A DNA stretch of 64,000 bases from JBNRMR01 sp050942895 (GTDB taxonomy: Bacteria > Bacillota > Clostridia > Christensenellales > UBA1750): contig JBMNOE010000007.1 of the NCBI GenBank assembly GCA_050942895.1, positions 1 through 64,000 on the forward strand, in the 5' to 3' direction. Made by a program: the position numbers and the translations under genes. The first letter of the stretch is position 1; each line of letters starts with the position of its first letter. This document shows positions 24,925-34,403 of this stretch, in pieces. The notes beneath the pieces are model-generated. The model worked only from the letters and a program-made list of their open reading frames with translations. It made no database searches and had not been told where the DNA came from.

Positions 24925-26901
24925 TCAGTCCGGCTTGCTCTGCCTATAGGCATTGAAATCATATGTTTTTGATTTGCCGTCAAGGGCTAGATTCACCACG
25001 CCGCTCCCGTATTTGCTTTGAATATAGGGCGAACTGATGACCTTTTGAGGCGCATAGTCGATGTATTCCCCGTTGACCATTGGGATCTCGTTGTTGGCGG
25101 CATTAAAATAGAACTTATCGCCTGTGATGGTGCTTTCATATTGCAAGATCACCCAGCCCTGCACCACGGTTTTAAGAAGGCTGAAGTCTGCCGAGCGGAC
25201 AGCATTCCGGAACTTGTCGAAGGACATCTCCGACGCAGTTGCCGTCTCAAATATCAGCGGTGAAAAGCGGTCGTTCAGTATTAGAAAACGTCCCTCATCC
25301 GCCCATCTGTAGCCGCCATAGGCTACCCGAGCAGCCACATAGACATCTGCGTGCTTTACAAATACAAGATCCATCTCCCTCTCGATGCACTCAAAGGTCA
25401 TCGCGAAAAATACGCCAAAATCTTCAGAATCCATGCTGCTATGAGGATACCACTCCGGGTTGATCTGTATCCAGCCCCGGCTTTGCTGGGCGATCAGCAC
25501 GCTGCGCTTTTGCACGCTGCGGTACATTCGCCCGGAGGGAACGAGGCCGTTATCGCTATCACGCACGCCACAAGGCATTATGATCGCCCGCTTATCCCCT
25601 CGCAGAATGATGCCCTGGCTTCGGGATGCGCTACTAAGATGCGAATGAACCGCAGCGGGATGATCCATCTGGGTGCCCATGATATATTCCGGAGTCACAT
25701 AGCTGTAGCATAGCAGGCGGGAGGGTGTATCGCAAAGCATTGTGCGCTCTGCTCCCAAGGGCCGGGGCCATACGTTTTCCTCCTCCCCGGGCTTTCTGCT
25801 GGCAAATTCGAAGCTGCCCATCGCCGCTTTATCGATCGCCATGCGAAGGACAATCTCCGGCAGTTCGTAGTCGGAAAGGAGCTGGAAGTAATAGTTGTGG
25901 CAGGCGTTTCCCTGGCCGCCCGTCAGGAACCTGGCCATCACATTCATTGAATCCTCATATAAGGAGGGTCCCTCCAGCACGGCCCGCGTGCGCGCGCCAC
26001 CGGAACGCAGGTCGATTTGATCCTGCGCCCACTGCGCCCAGATAACATCAAAAAAACTGCGACACATCTCACGGAGGGTGCTGTCTTTGGTAAATTCAAG
26101 GATAAGACTAAGGAAGGAAAGCGTCCATTTCATATAGCCTGTCGCATTCACCTCCAAAAAGAACCCCTTCTTTACCCGTTCCAACAGATATCTTTTCCAG
26201 AAGGCGGTCCATTCCTCCCAATGGTCGCGAGCGATGTATTCCTTGCCATCCTTGAAGCCACCCCGTCCTTCCGGCCCCCGGTCCTCAATCCCTAAATCAC
26301 CCCCAGGTGCAAACCTGCCGCTGTGGCCATCTTTGATTCCTGTCAGGCCGCCGGGATACATCTGTTCAAACCAATAGCCGCTGCCTCCGCCTCGTCCAAG
26401 ATCCGGGTAGACTCTTTCCTGATACCGGGGATGCTCCATAAAGATCTGCGAGGAAAGCATGGAACAGGCTTTGAAATTGATGTCATGGTTTTCGCTGCCC
26501 GTCATCCACCATACGCTTTGACGCGCCAGGTGGACATCGTTCTTTGTCAGCATAGACTCCCACAAAAACTCCAGAAGGGCATCCTCGGTTTCAGAGTAGA
26601 GCCTGCCGGGATAACGACCATGGGAGCCAAAGTAATAGTAAAGGCGTATCAGCGTTGGCGCCATCAACAGCGACCAATGATCATGCACGAAGAATTTGCT
26701 GCGAATTTCCGGGGTATCGTTTGTAAGTGCGTGATAAAGGGCACGGTTGGCCTCGTCCAATTCTCGGCCCAGGTACAGCATCGCATAATATTTCAGTATC
26801 TCATAATCGGCATAATCCACTGCTTTTTCAAAGGCTTCTTTCACGCGGGCCTCTCTGGTCCGCCGGATTTCCTTCCCTTTTTCTTCAGTTGTCAACTTCA
26901 T
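24925..26901 (-). CDS. Unrecognised 658-aa protein of a carbohydrate locus, possible alpha/alpha-barrel enzyme
   Basis: I do not recognise this family with certainty. It is 658 residues, with no signal peptide or membrane segment, so it is cytoplasmic. The N-terminal 400 residues are helical with many Trp, Tyr and His (WWMTGSENHDINFKACSML, ARDHWEEWTAFWKRYLLE, NACHNYYFQLLSDYELPE), as in (alpha/alpha)-toroid glycosidases and lyases. The remainder is beta-rich (RGDKRAIIMPCG, MDLVFVKHADVYVAARVAYGG), as in heparinase II/III-like lyases. His and Tyr in SENHD and ACHNYYF are candidate active-site residues. It is the last gene after an Lpl-type transporter and a membrane AraC regulator, and its start overlaps the regulator's stop by 17 bp. 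A polysaccharide or uronate-processing enzyme is an inference from context. Confidence 0.45.
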   Translation of the reverse strand: MKLTTEEKGKEIRRTREARVKEAFEKAVDYADYEILKYYAMLYLGRELDEANRALYHALTNDTPEIRSKFFVHDHWSLLMAPTLIRLYYYFGSHGRYPGRLYSETEDALLEFLWESMLTKNDVHLARQSVWWMTGSENHDINFKACSMLSSQIFMEHPRYQERVYPDLGRGGGSGYWFEQMYPGGLTGIKDGHSGRFAPGGDLGIEDRGPEGRGGFKDGKEYIARDHWEEWTAFWKRYLLERVKKGFFLEVNATGYMKWTLSFLSLILEFTKDSTLREMCRSFFDVIWAQWAQDQIDLRSGGARTRAVLEGPSLYEDSMNVMARFLTGGQGNACHNYYFQLLSDYELPEIVLRMAIDKAAMGSFEFASRKPGEEENVWPRPLGAERTMLCDTPSRLLCYSYVTPEYIMGTQMDHPAAVHSHLSSASRSQGIILRGDKRAIIMPCGVRDSDNGLVPSGRMYRSVQKRSVLIAQQSRGWIQINPEWYPHSSMDSEDFGVFFAMTFECIEREMDLVFVKHADVYVAARVAYGGYRWADEGRFLILNDRFSPLIFETATASEMSFDKFRNAVRSADFSLLKTVVQGWVILQYESTITGDKFYFNAANNEIPMVNGEYIDYAPQKVISSPYIQSKYGSGVVNLALDGKSKTYDFNAYRQSKPD

Positions 26902-29077
26902 ACCGTTTTCCCTCCGCTGTTTGTGTTATATTTGACGCTCCGCTGGGAAGCCGTCTTGCTGCCACACCTTTGATATATTGCGTCGGGGAGAAGCCTTCAT
27001 AGCGCTTGAACACACGGCGGAATGTCGCTTCGTTCTCATACCCAACCCTGGCAGAGATCTCGCCTACGGTCACATCCTCTGCGCGCATCATTTCCTTCGC
27101 CTTTTCAACCCGCAATCGGCTCAGATAATCGATGAAGTTAATCCTTACGGTTTGCTTAAATATGCGCGAGATAGATGACTGCGATATTTCAAAGGCGTCC
27201 TCCAGCCGAATCAAAGAGAGATCCGCCTCGGCATAATGCTTATCCACATATTCCAAAATACGCTCACCCAGACGGACGGTATTCGTCTCCCCATTGGCCA
27301 TTGTTTTATTGCAAATGGTTTTCGCCGTGGAGAAAAGCACACTCCAGTTTCGATCGTAGTCCAACAGCTTCACCTGCCGGTAAAAAGCTTCACTTAACCT
27401 GCGCGTATCAATGTTCATCTCCAGCGCGACGCGGATAAGAGTTTCATACACCCGTGAAACCAGACGCAAACGTAGATGGGTCGATAGTTCCCGCTTTCCG
27501 TTCTCCAAGCGTATCTGCGTCAATATGCGCTCCACCACCGCAAAGTCGCCTATTTTTAGGCGGTTGATAAGCTGCATCTCCCAATCTGTGGGGTAAAAAC
27601 AGCTTATCATTTCCTGCGGCTGCAACTGGCCGTAGTTTTCCCGGGCATTTTGAAACGAGACGCTGATGCCGAATATCCCTTTTTCCAGAGTGCCGTATTG
27701 CAGTATAAATTCATTGGGATCAAGCTTCAATGAGTAGAGCGCGGCTTCGATATAGGTATTCAGGGAGGCGCCCTGCTCTATCTGACAGATTAGCACAAGC
27801 TCCCCGCTATATAGGCTCAGAGCATACAGGCCCTCTCTCGCGTTGACGAGTATATATTGCAGTTGAGCCAGCTTTTCCTTGTCTACACTGCTACCAGGAC
27901 AAATGATCATCACCTGATAAAGGTCAGAATCACTCAGCAGCATGTCATCGGCCGGACTCGCTTGCGCATCCACGTCAAAGGAGCCGTGGAGCAGGTTTAA
28001 CAGCCGGTGCGTTCGAGCAATGCTCTCATTCTGCTTCACCATCTCCTCAAGGCGGCTGTTTTCGCTCATAACATGGCGCACGGCGCGCTCAATTGCCTCG
28101 ATATCGTCCCCTTTTAAATCCTTTGAGCCAGCCATGTTCTGCAAAAGCCTGCGTATGGGCCGGTATGTGAACTGGGCCAGAAGAAAAGCCAACACCGTGC
28201 CCGCCGCGAGGGCAAGCGTTACCACGGTGAAAAGCGTGGTGAAGGTTGACATGCCACCGGTTGGCTGCGAGGGGGCAAAACTGAATTCGCTGATAAGCGC
28301 AATGGGAGCAACCTCAGGCCGAAGACTGAACCTGAGCAGCGGAGCGTCCCCCACTTCGGGCTTGAAGTCACAGGCAAAGAAAAGCTTGTCGCCGGCATAC
28401 AGATCCAGCCTGGCCAAATCCAGCGAGTTACCCGCCAAGGCGGCCAGGCTTGCGCCGGATATATGGCAGAACAAAACGGCCCGAGGCCGGCTCATAGAGT
28501 CGAGGGACTGCACCACCAGCAATTCATTCCCCCGAACATTTCGAAAGCCCTCATCAGCCAGGTTTACCACCTGAAATGAATCAGTAGCTGCTATCATATC
28601 GTAGAATCGCTCGTATTCATCCGCGTCTATGCGGCTTTGAGACTGGTAGGGGTACATAAACCTTTCGCCACTCAGCCATCCTGATGAGGATATCACGATG
28701 TCCCTATAGGGTAGGTAGATTGCAATGCGGTCGCAGATACTGATTATCGCCTCTTGCGCCCACATCTCAGTGATGATCTCGTTGCGTTTGCTGGTTGTGA
28801 ACTCGCCAAACAGAATGTCCGAATTGGAGCGGACCTTCTTAAGCCAAGGCGTATAGGTAAGGCTCTGGCCCAAGGAATAGATTTCGCTAAGCTTCCCCGC
28901 CACACTGTTGTTTATGGCCATAGCCTCCCGCTCATATTGCACCGCCTGCCTCTGCTGCTCCGCCAGCATAAGCTGCCTGTAAAAAAATCCGGAGAAGATT
29001 AGGACGGGCAACAGAAGGATCAGCATATAGCAAAGCAATGTCTTCTTGAAGAAACCGCTGCTAAAATACCGCTTCAT
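26885..29077 (-). CDS. Membrane-bound AraC-family regulator with extracellular sensor
   Basis: This is a 730-residue one-component sensor-regulator. It has a membrane helix at about 9-31, an extracellular region of about 255 residues, and a second helix at about 285-310. A cytoplasmic linker follows, then an AraC DNA-binding domain in the last 100 residues with two helix-turn-helix motifs (LEDAFEISQSSISRIFKQTV and VGEISARVGYENEATFRRVF). Such regulators commonly sit beside Lpl/Yte-type sugar importers and sense the ligand outside. The ATG at 29077 is chosen because AAGGCGG lies 5 nt before it. It is encoded after the binding-protein gene and overlaps the 658-aa gene. Likely target: the divergent promoter at 32906-33172. 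Confidence 0.88.
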   Translation of the reverse strand: MKRYFSSGFFKKTLLCYMLILLLPVLIFSGFFYRQLMLAEQQRQAVQYEREAMAINNSVAGKLSEIYSLGQSLTYTPWLKKVRSNSDILFGEFTTSKRNEIITEMWAQEAIISICDRIAIYLPYRDIVISSSGWLSGERFMYPYQSQSRIDADEYERFYDMIAATDSFQVVNLADEGFRNVRGNELLVVQSLDSMSRPRAVLFCHISGASLAALAGNSLDLARLDLYAGDKLFFACDFKPEVGDAPLLRFSLRPEVAPIALISEFSFAPSQPTGGMSTFTTLFTVVTLALAAGTVLAFLLAQFTYRPIRRLLQNMAGSKDLKGDDIEAIERAVRHVMSENSRLEEMVKQNESIARTHRLLNLLHGSFDVDAQASPADDMLLSDSDLYQVMIICPGSSVDKEKLAQLQYILVNAREGLYALSLYSGELVLICQIEQGASLNTYIEAALYSLKLDPNEFILQYGTLEKGIFGISVSFQNARENYGQLQPQEMISCFYPTDWEMQLINRLKIGDFAVVERILTQIRLENGKRELSTHLRLRLVSRVYETLIRVALEMNIDTRRLSEAFYRQVKLLDYDRNWSVLFSTAKTICNKTMANGETNTVRLGERILEYVDKHYAEADLSLIRLEDAFEISQSSISRIFKQTVRINFIDYLSRLRVEKAKEMMRAEDVTVGEISARVGYENEATFRRVFKRYEGFSPTQYIKGVAARRLPSGASNITQTAEGKRYEVDN

Positions 29078-29185
29078 ATGTACCGCCTTTCTTGCAAACA
29101 TGGGCGATGGCCCGCGTTATGTACATTGTACAGGAAACGCAGGCCCATTTACCACTATAGTTTCTTTTCCGAGAACAAACGCGGC

Positions 29186-30949
29186 TCAGTCGCCATTCAT
29201 CCTGTTGTAAAGCGTTTGGTCAATCCCTATCAATTCCTCAAGGCCCATCTGCTTAAGATCGGAAATGTAGCTATCCCAGTTCTCCAGGGATTTTACGCCT
29301 GTCACAAGGTTTACGAGAAGCTCGCTGGCATATGTTTCAATATCGGTGACCAGCTCATTTTTCCGGGAAGCTTCCTCGTCCGTAGCGATTCCATAATAGG
29401 CGCCCTTGTTATGGCTTGCCTCGGGCTGATACTCCCAGGACTTCATCGCCTCCTGCTGGCGGATGGCGTTTCGCCAGTCACCGTCCGCCTCATATTGCGC
29501 AATTAGTTTTGTGGTGCCCTCTGTGGTATTGGGGATGGTGCGTATCCATGGGAATATTCCTTTGCCCCAAAGCCGAACGCCGGCACAGCTATTATTTGCA
29601 CGCATATCATCCAGAGAGCCGTCCGCTATTATAAACTTATGGCTGCTGTCATAATAGCCATAGTTGGCCTGTTCATAGCCGTTGGCCACCTCCCAGTTTT
29701 CACCCTCGATTCCATAATTGGTAAGCTCAGTGTACCAGTCGGTGAAGAGCGCGTCCAGCAGCCGGGCGGCTGCAACCTTGTCATCGCAGGCCTTCGTGAA
29801 AGCAAATGTAAAGCCTTGATTCACCGTGTAGGGTTTGCCTCTTACGGCGACTGCGGAAATGCCGTCCACTGCGTTAAAGAAGGGCAGTGGCACAAAGAAG
29901 CAGTCCTTATCGGGGTTGGCGTTGTCATACATGCTTTGAAAAGCAAACTGAATGGTGCCGATCATCCTATTTTCAGCATTGTTTTGGACGATGCCGACCG
30001 TGAAATCGATAAGCCCTTCGCTATACATGTCGCGCATAAATGTAACCCAGGGCAACATTCCTTCCTGCAGCCAGGGAGAAACCACTTCTCCCGTCTCCAG
30101 AATGGGATCTGTCAGGTTGTTTACCAGACCAAAGTAGTAGCCGAAAAAGCCATAGGGAACAGCGCCGCCCGCGGAATCCATTGTCCACAGTTCGTCGCCC
30201 ATTATGTCGTTTCCGTTGGCATCCATGCTGTGAAAGCTTTTTCCGGTGTCTATAATTTCATCCATAGACTGGGGCATCGGTAGGTCCAGCTTGTCCAGCC
30301 AATCCTGTCGGATGGTTAAAGTCACATTCGCGTTGCCCCTGGGGACTCCATTGATCGTGCTGATATCGGTGGTGCCAATCCAATATGTGTGCCCGTCCAG
30401 CGGGTTAGAAACTTCTGTCAACGCAAAGGGATAGCGTTCTTGGATGTATGCCTGGGTTTCAGGCAGACAGTACTCGCTCACTAGCTCGTCAACGGCCAAA
30501 AACATGCCTGAGTTGGCGTATGCGGTGAGGGTGGAATAGTTATCGGTGATATTCATATAATCGGGCAGATCCAGCGCCGCTGCCAGCCGGGTCTGCATTA
30601 CGATGAAGTACTGCGTGTTTTCGATGATCTCAAAATCCAGGTTAAGCAGATAGTCGTTCAGCAGCTTTTCCTCAAAAAACTTCCAGGAGTTAATTTCCCC
30701 CCGGTCATTGAAGGAAAAAGGCAGTCCTGCCAGATTGTTGTCCGGCACAAGGCATTTGAGCGTCGAGGGCTCCGTCAGCTCGGGTGTTGTAGATGGCGCC
30801 GCGGAAGAGCCCCCAGAGATAGTGGTTGCGGCGGCTGTGGCAGCGGGGGAGAATGACGCCTGCGGGCTTGCGGCGCATCCCGCCAGCAGTACTACGGCCA
30901 GCAGTAGGGCGAAAAGGCCTAGTCTTCGTTGTTGTTTTAATGCTTTCAT
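29186..30949 (-). CDS. Extracellular solute-binding lipoprotein (LplA-like)
   Basis: This is a 587-residue lipoprotein with a signal peptide and lipobox (VVLLAGC, Cys25), then a Ser/Ala/Thr linker, then a two-domain binding fold from about 60. The LplA/YtcQ group is usually 500-560 aa. The sequence shows typical features such as RQDWLDKLDLPMPQSMDEI, the GAVPYGFFGYYFG segment and NQGFTFAFTKACDDKVAAARLLDALFTD. It delivers a glycan fragment to the two permeases encoded just upstream. AAGGAGG precedes the ATG. The ligand is unknown, but the GH172, 658-aa protein and kdu genes suggest a plant or host glycan. Confidence 0.92.
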   Translation of the reverse strand: MKALKQQRRLGLFALLLAVVLLAGCAASPQASFSPAATAAATTISGGSSAAPSTTPELTEPSTLKCLVPDNNLAGLPFSFNDRGEINSWKFFEEKLLNDYLLNLDFEIIENTQYFIVMQTRLAAALDLPDYMNITDNYSTLTAYANSGMFLAVDELVSEYCLPETQAYIQERYPFALTEVSNPLDGHTYWIGTTDISTINGVPRGNANVTLTIRQDWLDKLDLPMPQSMDEIIDTGKSFHSMDANGNDIMGDELWTMDSAGGAVPYGFFGYYFGLVNNLTDPILETGEVVSPWLQEGMLPWVTFMRDMYSEGLIDFTVGIVQNNAENRMIGTIQFAFQSMYDNANPDKDCFFVPLPFFNAVDGISAVAVRGKPYTVNQGFTFAFTKACDDKVAAARLLDALFTDWYTELTNYGIEGENWEVANGYEQANYGYYDSSHKFIIADGSLDDMRANNSCAGVRLWGKGIFPWIRTIPNTTEGTTKLIAQYEADGDWRNAIRQQEAMKSWEYQPEASHNKGAYYGIATDEEASRKNELVTDIETYASELLVNLVTGVKSLENWDSYISDLKQMGLEELIGIDQTLYNRMNGD

Positions 30950-30998
30950 TTTTACCTCCTTATATAGAACACCCGCTGAAAAACCAAGCGGATATCCG

Positions 30999-31922
30999 TT
31001 ACCCTTTAAGAGAGCCTATCATTATCCCCTTCACAAAATACTTCTGCAAAAAGGGATAGACGCAAAGAATTGGCAGCGTTGTTATGACGATCACCGTATA
31101 TTGAAGCTGGATTTTGACCAAAGTCGCTTTATATAGCTCCTCCGCCTCCTCGGGCGTCAGAGCTGCGGTGATGGAGGTGGCGTTGTTTTCCACCAGCACC
31201 TTTTTAAGATATAGCTGTATCGGGTGGAAGGCCTGATCTGTGATATAAACCATGGCGGGAAACCAGCTGTTCCAAACCTGCACAATACAATAGATTGAAA
31301 CCACCGCCAATACGGGCGTTGACAGAGGAAGATATATTCGCAGCAGGGTTTGATAGTTGTTTGCGCCATCGATCATGGCGGATTCCCGCAGACTGAGGGG
31401 CACCGAGTGGCGGAAATATGTGCGCAGCAATATGATATGCATCATCGAATAGGATGCAGGAAGGATCAGCGCCCATATGCTATTGTATAGCCCCAGTTTT
31501 GTGTAAACAAGGAATGTGGGTATGAGCCCGCCGGAAAAATACATAGGAATAAGCAAAAACCACACGAAAAAACTGCGCCCGATAAGCTTGGGCATAGCAA
31601 GGGGATATGCAAACAACACACAGACCACCAAATGGAAAACAGTGGTGACCGCCACATATACTGCCGAGTTTCCCAAGGAGCGCCAAAGCTGCGGGTCTGC
31701 AAGCACATATCTGTATGAGTCGGTGAAAAAACCTGTGGGCAGGAAATAGACAGTCTTGGCAAGTACGTCCTTTGGATCGCTGATGGACATAATCATTACA
31801 TAATACATCGGATAGACGGTAATCAGCAGCACCACCGCGGCGGCGATATACATCAGCACGGTAAAGGCGGGGTTGCCTTCGCGGATCAACCTGTTTTTGC
31901 TTCGCGTTCGGGCGTATGTCAT
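30999..31922 (-). CDS. Carbohydrate ABC transporter permease (LplC/YtcP-like)
   Basis: This is a 307-residue permease with six membrane helices (the first about 25-47: VLMYIAAAVVLLITVYP). The ATPase-docking EAA loop appears as ESAMIDGANNYQTLLRIYLP near 198-217. The C-terminal end LQKYFVKGIMIGSLKG is typical of the LplC/YtcP class. The ATG at 31922 follows GGAGGG at 7 nt; a GTG/ATG further upstream lacks a site. The coding region is 14 bp from the LplB-like gene and 49 bp from the binding-protein gene, forming one operon. No ATPase gene is present; a shared MsmX-type ATPase is likely. Confidence 0.92.
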   Translation of the reverse strand: MTYARTRSKNRLIREGNPAFTVLMYIAAAVVLLITVYPMYYVMIMSISDPKDVLAKTVYFLPTGFFTDSYRYVLADPQLWRSLGNSAVYVAVTTVFHLVVCVLFAYPLAMPKLIGRSFFVWFLLIPMYFSGGLIPTFLVYTKLGLYNSIWALILPASYSMMHIILLRTYFRHSVPLSLRESAMIDGANNYQTLLRIYLPLSTPVLAVVSIYCIVQVWNSWFPAMVYITDQAFHPIQLYLKKVLVENNATSITAALTPEEAEELYKATLVKIQLQYTVIVITTLPILCVYPFLQKYFVKGIMIGSLKG

Positions 31923-31936
31923 AAAATATCCCTCCA

Positions 31937-32905
31937 TTACCAAAGTGAAAAATCGTTCGCTTTCCTGCTGACCGTGTTGGCGATTATCATCAGCAGTATG
32001 TTTACGATATTACTGAAAAGGCCCACCGCTGTACCGAAGGAAAAGTTATTTCCTTGCAGGCCGCTACGGTACACATAGGTGGCGAAGGTATCGGCGGTAC
32101 TCAGAACCGATTGATTATATAAAAGGAGAATCATATCGGAGTTGGACTTCATCAAGCTACCGATGGAAAGGATCATCTGTATGGATATGACAGGCATTAT
32201 GCTGGGCAGCGATATATGAATCATCTGTTGCCAGCGGGTGGCGCCGTCGATGCGCGCCGCCTCATAAAGCTCAGTATCCACCGAAGAAAGAGTGGACATA
32301 TAAAGAATGCTGGCAAACCCGAAGGATTTCCACACCATTGTAAGCACATACACCCAGGGAAAGGCGGCAGGGTCCATGCTGATATCCCTGCTGGAGCCAC
32401 CCATTATCTTTGCCGCCGCATCGATGATCCCCCCCGGGCGTATGAACGAAAGCACCATGCCGGCCACCACCACTGAGGAAATGAAGTAGGGCATGTAGCT
32501 CGCGGTCTGCACCACCTTTTTAAAGCGCATAGCCTTGAGTTCATTCAAAAGAAGAGCCAAGGCTATGGGAATCCAGAAACCGATCAGGAACTCCATCAGG
32601 CTTAGGCGCAACGTGTTTCCCAGCAGGCGCCCAAAATAAATGCCGTTTATAAACCGGGCAAAGTGCTTCATCCCCACCCACTGCGTGGATGAGGTTAAAA
32701 GGCCGTTCGCGGGGGAATAGTCCTGAAAGGCAATAACGATGCCTAACATTGGCAAATAGCTGAAAACAGCAATCATTATAAAAGGGAGAAGCATCAGAGA
32801 ATAAAGCTCCAGGCTATCGAGAATATCTCGTCTGCTGTATTTGCCCTTTGCCGCCGTACTCGGCCCAGCCAAAGAGGCCGACCGCCGGTTGACCGATAAA
32901 GCCAC
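31937..32905 (-). CDS. ABC transporter permease (LplB/YteP-like)
   Basis: This is a 322-residue permease starting at a GTG (32905) preceded by AGGAG at 8 nt. A longer frame continues to 33151 but adds about 80 residues of unrelated-looking sequence into the promoter region, so I reject it. Membrane helices begin at about 30 (LMLLPFIMIAVFSYLPMLG). The EAA loop is YEAARIDGATRWQQMIHISLP near 220-240. It is the first gene of the leftward operon LplB-LplC-LplA-AraC-658-aa protein. The promoter region at 32906-33172 is shared with the divergent GH172 gene. Confidence 0.9.
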   Translation of the reverse strand: MALSVNRRSASLAGPSTAAKGKYSRRDILDSLELYSLMLLPFIMIAVFSYLPMLGIVIAFQDYSPANGLLTSSTQWVGMKHFARFINGIYFGRLLGNTLRLSLMEFLIGFWIPIALALLLNELKAMRFKKVVQTASYMPYFISSVVVAGMVLSFIRPGGIIDAAAKIMGGSSRDISMDPAAFPWVYVLTMVWKSFGFASILYMSTLSSVDTELYEAARIDGATRWQQMIHISLPSIMPVISIQMILSIGSLMKSNSDMILLLYNQSVLSTADTFATYVYRSGLQGNNFSFGTAVGLFSNIVNILLMIIANTVSRKANDFSLW

Positions 32906-32958
32906 CGCATTCACTCCTGTTCTTTTTGGGAAATTTGCTTTTCGTTTGTTTCTGTCCA

Positions 32959-32993
32959 AGTATAGCACGAAGCCTCCGGCCGATATACGGCCG
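32959..32993 (-). promoter_or_regulatory. Putative promoter and operator of the LplB operon
   Basis: A TATACT hexamer (minus strand, 32959-32964) lies about 55 bp before the GTG start. The -35 region is poor, but it is occupied by an inverted repeat CGGCCG-ATATA-CGGCCG (32977-32993). A weak -35 overlapped by a symmetric site suits activation, possibly by the AraC regulator, or repression. Confidence 0.45.
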
Positions 32994-33012
32994 ATTTTTC
33001 CACAGCGTACCT

Positions 33013-33059
33013 TTTTTGCAGCTTTTGGGCTTATGCAAATTTTGTGCGCCCTGCAAAAA
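33013..33059. promoter_or_regulatory. Long inverted repeat in the divergent control region
   Basis: TTTTTGCAG (33013-33021) and its exact complement CTGCAAAAA (33051-33059) are separated by 29 bp, with GGGC/GCCC inside. It lies between the LplB promoter and the GH172 promoter. It may be a regulator binding site or a looping element. Confidence 0.4.
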
Positions 33060-33066
33060 TTAACCC

Positions 33067-33095
33067 TTGAAGGGCGATAGGCGTTGCTATATATT
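33067..33095 (+). promoter_or_regulatory. Promoter of the GH172 gene
   Basis: TTGAAG (33067-33072) and TATATT (33090-33095) are spaced by 17 bp, about 78 bp upstream of the start. The -35 overlaps a CCCTT-G-AAGGG palindrome (33064-33074). Confidence 0.6.
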
Positions 33096-33172
33096 TTAAG
33101 CAAGCTATAAACAATGAAATAATATGCAGTGAAAAAATAAAAGAAAGCCATTTTGAACAGGAGGAAGAAGAT

Positions 33173-34315
33173 ATGCTATACGGGAATGGATTGGACACGC
33201 TCTTTATGACCAAAAACTGCCGGAGCCGGCGAGTTTCCACTTACGCCAAGGATGGCACGAACCATGACTTTTGCCGCATTCCCCCATGGGACACCCGCGA
33301 GTTGGTAAACATACCGGGGGCAGGTATTTGCCGGCATATTTGGTGCGCTGCGATTGGGTCCCCCGACCCCCTATATCTGCTGAAAACAGTGCTGCGAATT
33401 TACTGGGACGCCGAGGAGCATCCCAGCGTGGAAGCTCCATTGGGGGACTTTTTCGGAATGGGTTTTGGCATGCGCAAATCCTATCAGTCCATGGCGCTGA
33501 GCATGAACCCCAAGGATGGCAAGGGTTTCAACTGCTATTTCCCTATGCCCTTTTCTGATGGCGCCCGGCTGACCATCACCAATGAGTCCGATTTCCCCAT
33601 TAACTTTTATCTATATTTTGACTATGAGGAATATGATGAACTTCCCGGCGGGCAACGCGTAGGGCGGTTTCATGCCCAGTGGCGTAGACAAAACCCCACC
33701 GGGGGTTGGGGGAACGCGCCCGAAAAACATATAAGCAATCAGGCGGAAGAGTATCTGCGCAACCAAATGTGGACCACAAGCAATCTAAGCGGCGAGGACA
33801 ATTATATTATCCTGGAAGCCGAGGGCACGGGGCACTATGTGGGCTGCAACTTAAATATCGATTGCTTTGCAAGGCAGAGCAACGACTGGTATGGCGAAGG
33901 CGACGATATGATATTCATCGACGGGGAGCCTTGGCCGCCCTCCCTGCACGGCACAGGCACCGAGGACTACTTCTGCACAGCCCATTGCCCCAAAGAGGAG
34001 TTCTCCTCTTTGTTCAGCGGCATTACTCTGTACAGCGCGGATAAGGAAGGAAAGGGCCGGGGTTGGGCCTTTAGCGGCAAGAACAGCATGTACCGCCACC
34101 ATATTTATGACCCGATCCATTTCTCGAAGTCAATAAAGGTGACGATAGAGCATGGCCATAACAACAAGCTTTCCCATGACTACTCCAGCACCGCTTACTG
34201 GTATCAGCTGGAGCCCCACAACCCCCAATATTCGTTGCCGGCCGTGGAAAAACTCCTGCCACACCCCGATGGGCAGGAACTGCCATATGAAGGCAAGCCG
34301 GAAAGCAGAGCGTAA
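33173..34315 (+). CDS. GH172 (DUF2961) family glycoside hydrolase-like protein
   Basis: This is a 380-residue protein with no signal peptide. It fits the DUF2961 family, members of which were assigned to GH172 as fructan- or arabinan-type furanosidases acting on difructose dianhydrides or D-arabinofuranosides. Visible family features include GAGICRHIW, LRIYWDAEEHPSVEAPLGDFFGMG, and EGDDMIFIDGEPWPPSLHGTGTEDYF. The Asp/Glu pairs in these motifs are the likely catalytic region. Fold: tandem beta-jelly-rolls. It lacks a secretion signal, so it acts on imported oligosaccharide. AGGAGG lies 8 nt before the ATG. It diverges from the Lpl operon. Actual specificity cannot be read from sequence. Confidence 0.85.
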   Translation: MLYGNGLDTLFMTKNCRSRRVSTYAKDGTNHDFCRIPPWDTRELVNIPGAGICRHIWCAAIGSPDPLYLLKTVLRIYWDAEEHPSVEAPLGDFFGMGFGMRKSYQSMALSMNPKDGKGFNCYFPMPFSDGARLTITNESDFPINFYLYFDYEEYDELPGGQRVGRFHAQWRRQNPTGGWGNAPEKHISNQAEEYLRNQMWTTSNLSGEDNYIILEAEGTGHYVGCNLNIDCFARQSNDWYGEGDDMIFIDGEPWPPSLHGTGTEDYFCTAHCPKEEFSSLFSGITLYSADKEGKGRGWAFSGKNSMYRHHIYDPIHFSKSIKVTIEHGHNNKLSHDYSSTAYWYQLEPHNPQYSLPAVEKLLPHPDGQELPYEGKPESRA

Positions 34316-34403
34316 TGTCGCAGACTTTCAGTTTTGTTAAACCTGTATATAAAAAGTGGGCAAAACGCGCCTTTTACCTGTGGTTTTGCGGCGCAGCCTA
34401 TGT

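Noticed and set aside
32906..33151. N-terminal extension of the LplB-like permease
   Set aside because: The extra residues are unlike the family and cover the divergent promoters; a GTG with AGGAG fits the family start.
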